Positions 60,298 through 64,000 of a stretch of 64,000 bases of DNA are shown piece after piece; position 1 is the first letter of the stretch; each line of letters begins with the position of its first letter. The notes beneath the pieces are model-generated. The model ran no database searches. It was given only the letters and a program-made list of their open reading frames with translations, and was not told where the DNA came from. Made by a program: the position numbers and the translations under genes. Source of the stretch: Vibrio superstes (GTDB lineage Bacteria > Pseudomonadota > Gammaproteobacteria > Enterobacterales > Vibrionaceae); contig NZ_BCUR01000004.1 in NCBI RefSeq assembly GCF_003569005.1, positions 2,021,111 to 2,085,110 of the forward strand. The letters run 5' to 3'.

Positions 60298-61047
60298 TTA
60301 AAATTCCTCATCTAGATAATCATCCAAGAAATCTTCTTCCTCTTCGTCAACGGCTTCGTGATCCGCAACATCGGCTTTATAGGCACGACGCTGTAGGTAG
60401 GCATCTCTAGATAACGCATAAGGATCAGGGGAGTTATTCAGCAGCTCTTCTTGTGCCACCAATGCAGAGCGAGTTTCCATCCCTTCGAACACCCACTTGC
60501 CAAAGCTTGCCCAAATATTAAGATAGGAAAGTGTCGGATATAGGCCATCGGCAAAATCCCCTACTTCGCGCAGCGTATAGGGGCCGTAGCCTGGGAACAT
60601 GAAGTACCAGCCACTTCCTAGCCCCCATTTACCAAGGACATCACTGAACGCTCGATTATCTTCTTTAGCAATACCGCCATGTGCTGCCGCATCATAAAGC
60701 CCAGCAACACCAAAGGTCGTGTTTATCCAGAAGCGATTGAAGTGATTAAATGCGAGAGTGCCATTGCCCATCAAAAGGTTATTCACCACACTTGAGGGCT
60801 CGTCTAGATGAGAAAGGAAGTTGCTAATGCCGGTTCGAATAAAGCCAGGAGTGTAGCCAGTATAGGCAAGGGATACAGGGCGAACAAAGTACGGATCTAG
60901 GATGTCATAGTTGAAATCCCACATGGTGCGGTTAAAACCTTCAAAGGGATCATTGGGATGAGACAGGTCTTGTACTTCGCTATCCCCCTCGGGATTAGAA
61001 GCACAGCCTATCATCAATGTGACAATCAAGATCCAAATTCGACTCAT
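60298..61047 (-). CDS. mlaA: Outer-membrane lipoprotein MlaA (VacJ)
   Basis: MlaA removes misplaced phospholipids from the outer leaflet of the outer membrane and hands them to the Mla retrograde pathway. The 249-residue protein has a lipobox ending at MIGC (Cys 15), DPFEGFNRTMWDFNY, NTTFGVAGLYDAAAH, GWGLGSG-type loop KWGLGSGWYFMFPGYGP and LREVGDFADG. The C-terminal tail is strikingly acidic (EEEEDFLDDYLDEEF). It follows the ccm operon on the same strand after 68 bp containing a hairpin at 61083-61107. In E. coli it lies next to fadL. Confidence 0.93.
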   Translation of the reverse strand: MSRIWILIVTLMIGCASNPEGDSEVQDLSHPNDPFEGFNRTMWDFNYDILDPYFVRPVSLAYTGYTPGFIRTGISNFLSHLDEPSSVVNNLLMGNGTLAFNHFNRFWINTTFGVAGLYDAAAHGGIAKEDNRAFSDVLGKWGLGSGWYFMFPGYGPYTLREVGDFADGLYPTLSYLNIWASFGKWVFEGMETRSALVAQEELLNNSPDPYALSRDAYLQRRAYKADVADHEAVDEEEEDFLDDYLDEEF

Positions 61048-61082
61048 ATAGGAGATCCGTTCCCTGTCGATTCAATTAGTTA

Positions 61083-61107
61083 GGTGCAAAGGCGTAACCT
61101 TTGCACC
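61083..61107 (-). terminator. Hairpin between ccmI and mlaA, possible terminator
   Basis: GGTGCAAAGG / CCTTTGCACC stem with a 5-base loop. The minus-strand continuation TAACTAATT has only a weak T-run, so read-through into mlaA is possible. Confidence 0.45.
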
Positions 61108-61115
61108 CTCAATAA

Positions 61116-62336
61116 CTAGTATTGACTATTAATGACTAAATTAACATCTTCCCCTTTAGTCGTCACTTCACTCTCACCATACCAATCGCCACCTTTAGTA
61201 GAGACATTGCCGTCGGTATCAATACGCGCACGTACGATGAACTCTTCTAGGTCTGACAGGTTATTGCCCTCTATCATGCTGTTTCCATCATCCATCATGA
61301 TCATACGAGGGAAGGTGCCTAAGCCATAGCGCGCTGCTGCGACAGGCATCGGTGAACCATCGGCTCTATGCACAGATACGATCAACACGCCTTGTTCAGG
61401 TAGAGCCACATCGTCCGATAATGAAACACCAATACGCACCAGACCTGGGGCGGCTTCGCCCTCTGTGCCAAGGCTTCGCTGGGCACTATTAATGCTTCGC
61501 TCTAGCATCTCATAACGACTATCGTCAGGGCCGATAAGCTGCTGCATGGTTCTCCAGTAACGAATTGCGCCCGCATAGTCTTGCTTCTCAAATGCGCTAA
61601 AGGCAAGCAATGAGAACACACGTAAATCAACATAATCTTTGCGTAGCAAATCATGAAGAAGACGTTCGGCTTCAAGTTGATCCACCTCATCACCAGATAG
61701 GGTTAGCGCTTGCGCAAGACCTAGCTGAATATCAGGGTTCTCAGGTTCTAGCTTACGCGCTCGCTCCATTGCGCCAATAGCGGTTTGGATATCACGATTA
61801 GCCAGTCCAATACGACCCAATAGTAGCCAGCCAGTCGCATCATCACTGTTCTTATGCAGGCTAGTTCTTAGCGCTAAAGTAAGGTCTTTAAGCTCATCGT
61901 CGCTCATTGGTTGCCCATTAGCATCCATAAGCTTTTTGCTAAGAGCCGGTAAGTTAGCACTTACCCCTTGCCAATGTTTCACATCATTGATTGCGCCAAA
62001 CTTAGCATAGAAGCCGTAAGAAACGCCCAATAGAAGAGCCGCTGAGACCACGGCAACAAGGACTGGAGAGGTCAATTTTGTTGACGCTAGCTGCTGATCT
62101 TGTGGAATATCATCAAGAAGAGCTTGCTTCAAGTCGACGATCAGCTCGTCTTTATCAACAACGATACCTTCTTCATCTTCAACGCCAAGCTCGGCAACAC
62201 GCTCTTTAAATATCGCTTTGTTGAGCTCATCGCGACGCTCTGCATCGTTAACCGCTTTTTTGCGAACCAGTGGAATTACAATTAGTGCCGCCGAAAAGAG
62301 GACAATAACTAGGGTAGAAATCCAAAACAACGTCAT
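61116..62336 (-). CDS. ccmI: Cytochrome c maturation protein CcmI
   Basis: CcmI holds apocytochrome c near the haem-ligation complex. The 406-residue protein has two membrane segments (about residues 4-24 and 95-113) flanking a leucine-zipper-like acidic region, then TPR helices (DDATGWLLLGRIGLANRDIQTAIGAMERARKLEPENP, about 165-200) and a C-terminal beta domain in the periplasm. In E. coli it is fused to CcmH; here it is separate and overlaps ccmH by one base (TAATG). Confidence 0.92.
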   Translation of the reverse strand: MTLFWISTLVIVLFSAALIVIPLVRKKAVNDAERRDELNKAIFKERVAELGVEDEEGIVVDKDELIVDLKQALLDDIPQDQQLASTKLTSPVLVAVVSAALLLGVSYGFYAKFGAINDVKHWQGVSANLPALSKKLMDANGQPMSDDELKDLTLALRTSLHKNSDDATGWLLLGRIGLANRDIQTAIGAMERARKLEPENPDIQLGLAQALTLSGDEVDQLEAERLLHDLLRKDYVDLRVFSLLAFSAFEKQDYAGAIRYWRTMQQLIGPDDSRYEMLERSINSAQRSLGTEGEAAPGLVRIGVSLSDDVALPEQGVLIVSVHRADGSPMPVAAARYGLGTFPRMIMMDDGNSMIEGNNLSDLEEFIVRARIDTDGNVSTKGGDWYGESEVTTKGEDVNLVINSQY

Positions 62337-62812
62337 TATTTGTTGTCTCCATTGTCTTCTTTAAGCAATGCATCAAGGCGTTGTTGCTCTTCTGCACTTA
62401 GTGGGGCGCTCTTTACTGCCTTGGCAGGTTTACGTCGGCTTCTAGTGAGGATAAAGCCAAATCCAACCAAGACTACGCACAATGGTCCAAGCCATAAAAT
62501 AGCGGTGGCTGCGGTAAACGGCGGCTGATAAGTCACAAAGTTGCCGTAGCGCGCCACCATATAGTCGACAATTTCTTGCTTAGACTTACCCTCTTTGGTC
62601 ATCTCATACACTTTCTCACGAAGATCGAGGGCGAGCTCTGCATTAGAGTCACCAATAGTGTTGTTCTGACATTTTGGGCAACGAAGCGTTTGATTGAGCT
62701 CGTGAAACTGCTGCTCTTGCTCTGGAGAATCAAATTCATGAATCTCGATAACAGCAAACGCAGTCATGCTAACCATCATTGAAGCAACTAAGGTAATTAA
62801 CCACTTTTTCAT
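62336..62812 (-). CDS. ccmH: Cytochrome c maturation thiol-disulfide protein CcmH
   Basis: CcmH keeps the apocytochrome CXXCH cysteines reduced for haem attachment. The 158-residue protein has a signal peptide (MKKWLITLVASMMVSMTAFAV), the active motif RCPKCQNNTIGDSNAE near residue 43 and a membrane helix at about 105-123. It overlaps ccmG by ATGA and ccmI by TAATG. Confidence 0.94.
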   Translation of the reverse strand: MKKWLITLVASMMVSMTAFAVIEIHEFDSPEQEQQFHELNQTLRCPKCQNNTIGDSNAELALDLREKVYEMTKEGKSKQEIVDYMVARYGNFVTYQPPFTAATAILWLGPLCVVLVGFGFILTRSRRKPAKAVKSAPLSAEEQQRLDALLKEDNGDNK

Positions 62813-63363
62813 GATTTCACCTCATCAAGCATCTCTTGATACATAGGACCTAGTTTTTCACGCCAGTTTGTTGCATTCACATCACCCACATGGCGATAGC
62901 GAATGACACCGTTAGCATCAATTAAGAAGGTCTCTGGCGCACCATAAACCCCTAAATCAAGTCCTAGCATTCCTCTGCCATCGAACAGGCTCACCATGTA
63001 AGGGTTGCCTAGCTCTCTTAACCATTTGATGGCTTTAACGCGATCATCTTTGTAATTCAAACCAATGATCTTCACGCCTTGAGATGACAGTTCATTCAGA
63101 TACTGATGCTCTGCATAACAGGTCGGGCACCACGTTGCCCAAACATTAAGAAGCAAAGGCTGCCCGGTAAATATTGCCTGATCGTGCTGAAGCCCTTCTG
63201 TTTCTAAGTCTTCAAGCTTAAACACAGGCACTTGCTTTCCAATCAACACCGATTCCAGCTTAGTAGGATCATCGCCCCCAGCATTGCGAGTGAGCTGAGT
63301 AGCAAACACCATTGCTAACACCATAAACATCACTAGAGGTACAAATAATACTTTCTTATTCAT
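62809..63363 (-). CDS. ccmG: Thioredoxin-like CcmG/DsbE
   Basis: A periplasmic, membrane-anchored thiol-disulfide oxidoreductase that passes reductant to CcmH and apocytochrome c. The 184-residue protein has an N-terminal membrane anchor (residues 5-25), then a thioredoxin fold with active site WATWCPTCYAEH and the cis-Pro loop YGAPETFLID. Start and stop overlap ccmF (TAATG) and ccmH (ATGA). Confidence 0.95.
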   Translation of the reverse strand: MNKKVLFVPLVMFMVLAMVFATQLTRNAGGDDPTKLESVLIGKQVPVFKLEDLETEGLQHDQAIFTGQPLLLNVWATWCPTCYAEHQYLNELSSQGVKIIGLNYKDDRVKAIKWLRELGNPYMVSLFDGRGMLGLDLGVYGAPETFLIDANGVIRYRHVGDVNATNWREKLGPMYQEMLDEVKS

Positions 63364-64000
63364 TACGACTCCTTTTTCACCGCTTTATTACGAAAGCGGT
63401 AGCGTCTATCGCTGATGGCAATAGCGCCGCCGATAGCCATTAACAAACTACCAGCCCAGATCCAACGAACGAATGGCTTGTAATAGATACGCACAGCCCA
63501 AGAAACACCATCATCAAGCTTCTCACCCATGGCTATATACAAATCACGAGTCACACCAGCATCAATGGCCGCTTCAGTCATCATAGAGCGAGCAGTGGTG
63601 TAGAAACGCTTCTCCGCGTGTAACGTATTGATGTGCTTTCCATCTTTAGTGACATCAAAGTCGGCAATATAACCGTCGTAGTTTGGACCGTCGTTATCAC
63701 GTACTTTATCAAAGTAGAAGTTATACCCTTGAATCTCGAAGTTATCACCCGGAGCAAGGCGGACATCGCGTTCGATACTGTAGTTTTGCACCATAGCGAT
63801 ACCAATCACCGTGACCGCCAAACCAATATGCGCTGACATCATTGCCCAGTGGTTGCGAGGCAACTTAGTGATGCCCGTTGCAAACGAATGACGGTGCGTC
63901 GCTCTGGTATAAAGCTCAAACGAGTGTAGACAGATGATCCACAGCGCCATCACCCAACCAAGGTATGCAAGGCCGGTAAAGCGCTCACCTAATAGCGTCA
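63363..64000 (-). CDS. ccmF: Haem lyase subunit CcmF, C-terminal part (cut by window edge)
   Basis: CcmF transfers haem from CcmE to apocytochrome c. The 212 visible C-terminal residues include membrane segments (VMALWIICLHSFELYTRA and AMMSAHIGLAVTVIGIAMV), with a conserved His in the second. They also include the periplasmic domain (GYNFYFDKVRDNDGPNYDGY, then TEAAIDAGVTRDLYIAMGE) and the final helix WAGSLLMAIGGAIA. The frame is open through the window end; an internal Met at 63953 is not the start. It overlaps ccmG by one base. Confidence 0.95.
   Translation of the reverse strand, partial: TLLGERFTGLAYLGWVMALWIICLHSFELYTRATHRHSFATGITKLPRNHWAMMSAHIGLAVTVIGIAMVQNYSIERDVRLAPGDNFEIQGYNFYFDKVRDNDGPNYDGYIADFDVTKDGKHINTLHAEKRFYTTARSMMTEAAIDAGVTRDLYIAMGEKLDDGVSWAVRIYYKPFVRWIWAGSLLMAIGGAIAISDRRYRFRNKAVKKES

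Overview
The window comes from a gammaproteobacterium, almost certainly a Vibrio or close relative. The housekeeping genes run in the order asd-pdxB, fabB/mnmC, yfcL-epmC, aroC-prmB/smrB, sixA, fadIJ, fadL, mlaA, ccmFGHI. The first and last genes (asd, ccmF) are cut by the window ends. The order from fabB to mlaA follows the E. coli fabB-mnmC-yfcL-epmC-aroC-prmB-smrB-sixA-fadJI-fadL-mlaA neighbourhood, as I remember it, with lineage-specific additions. CcmH and CcmI are separate genes, and an ECF sigma/DUF3379 pair sits next to fadL, both of which I recall from Vibrio.

Layout: 1-10.5 kb holds amino-acid, vitamin B6, fatty-acid, tRNA-modification, EF-P-modification, chorismate and ribosomal methylation genes, mostly as small convergent or divergent units separated by clear hairpin terminators. 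10.6-16.2 kb holds a secreted fasciclin protein, SixA, a large M16 protease and a ThrE-type exporter; a 271-bp MITE-like element with perfect 21-bp inverted ends supplies the stop codon of the protease. 16.2-19.7 kb is the fadI-fadJ beta-oxidation operon.

19.8-53.3 kb is the striking part: a 33.5-kb, seven-gene, minus-strand locus between fadI and fadL. In transcription order it encodes a TolC-family outer-membrane protein, a SapC-family protein, an 8,086-residue LEPR-XLL giant repeat protein (24.3 kb, 38% of the window), a GAF-domain/HlyD fusion, a PqqD-like/M50 protease/HlyD fusion, a truncated SecA-like ATPase, and a small periplasmic HlyD-type adaptor. There is no ABC transporter. I read it as a dedicated export machine for the giant surface protein, with a SecA paralogue as the only visible motor, two adaptors fused to cytoplasmic or membrane sensor/protease modules, and a TolC exit duct. 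A Fur-like box overlaps the best promoter upstream of the tolC-like gene, and terminator-like hairpins flank the giant gene, which could set the ratio of cargo to machinery.

53.6-57.2 kb carries a possible small RNA, an ECF sigma factor with a membrane anti-sigma candidate, fadL, and an intergenic tandem repeat of 117 bp. 57.2-64 kb carries a 3-methyladenine glycosylase-like gene, a lipoprotein metallophosphoesterase, mlaA and the ccmI-ccmH-ccmG-ccmF end of the cytochrome c maturation operon.

All assignments rest on reading motifs, gene order and recalled family features. No database search was run.
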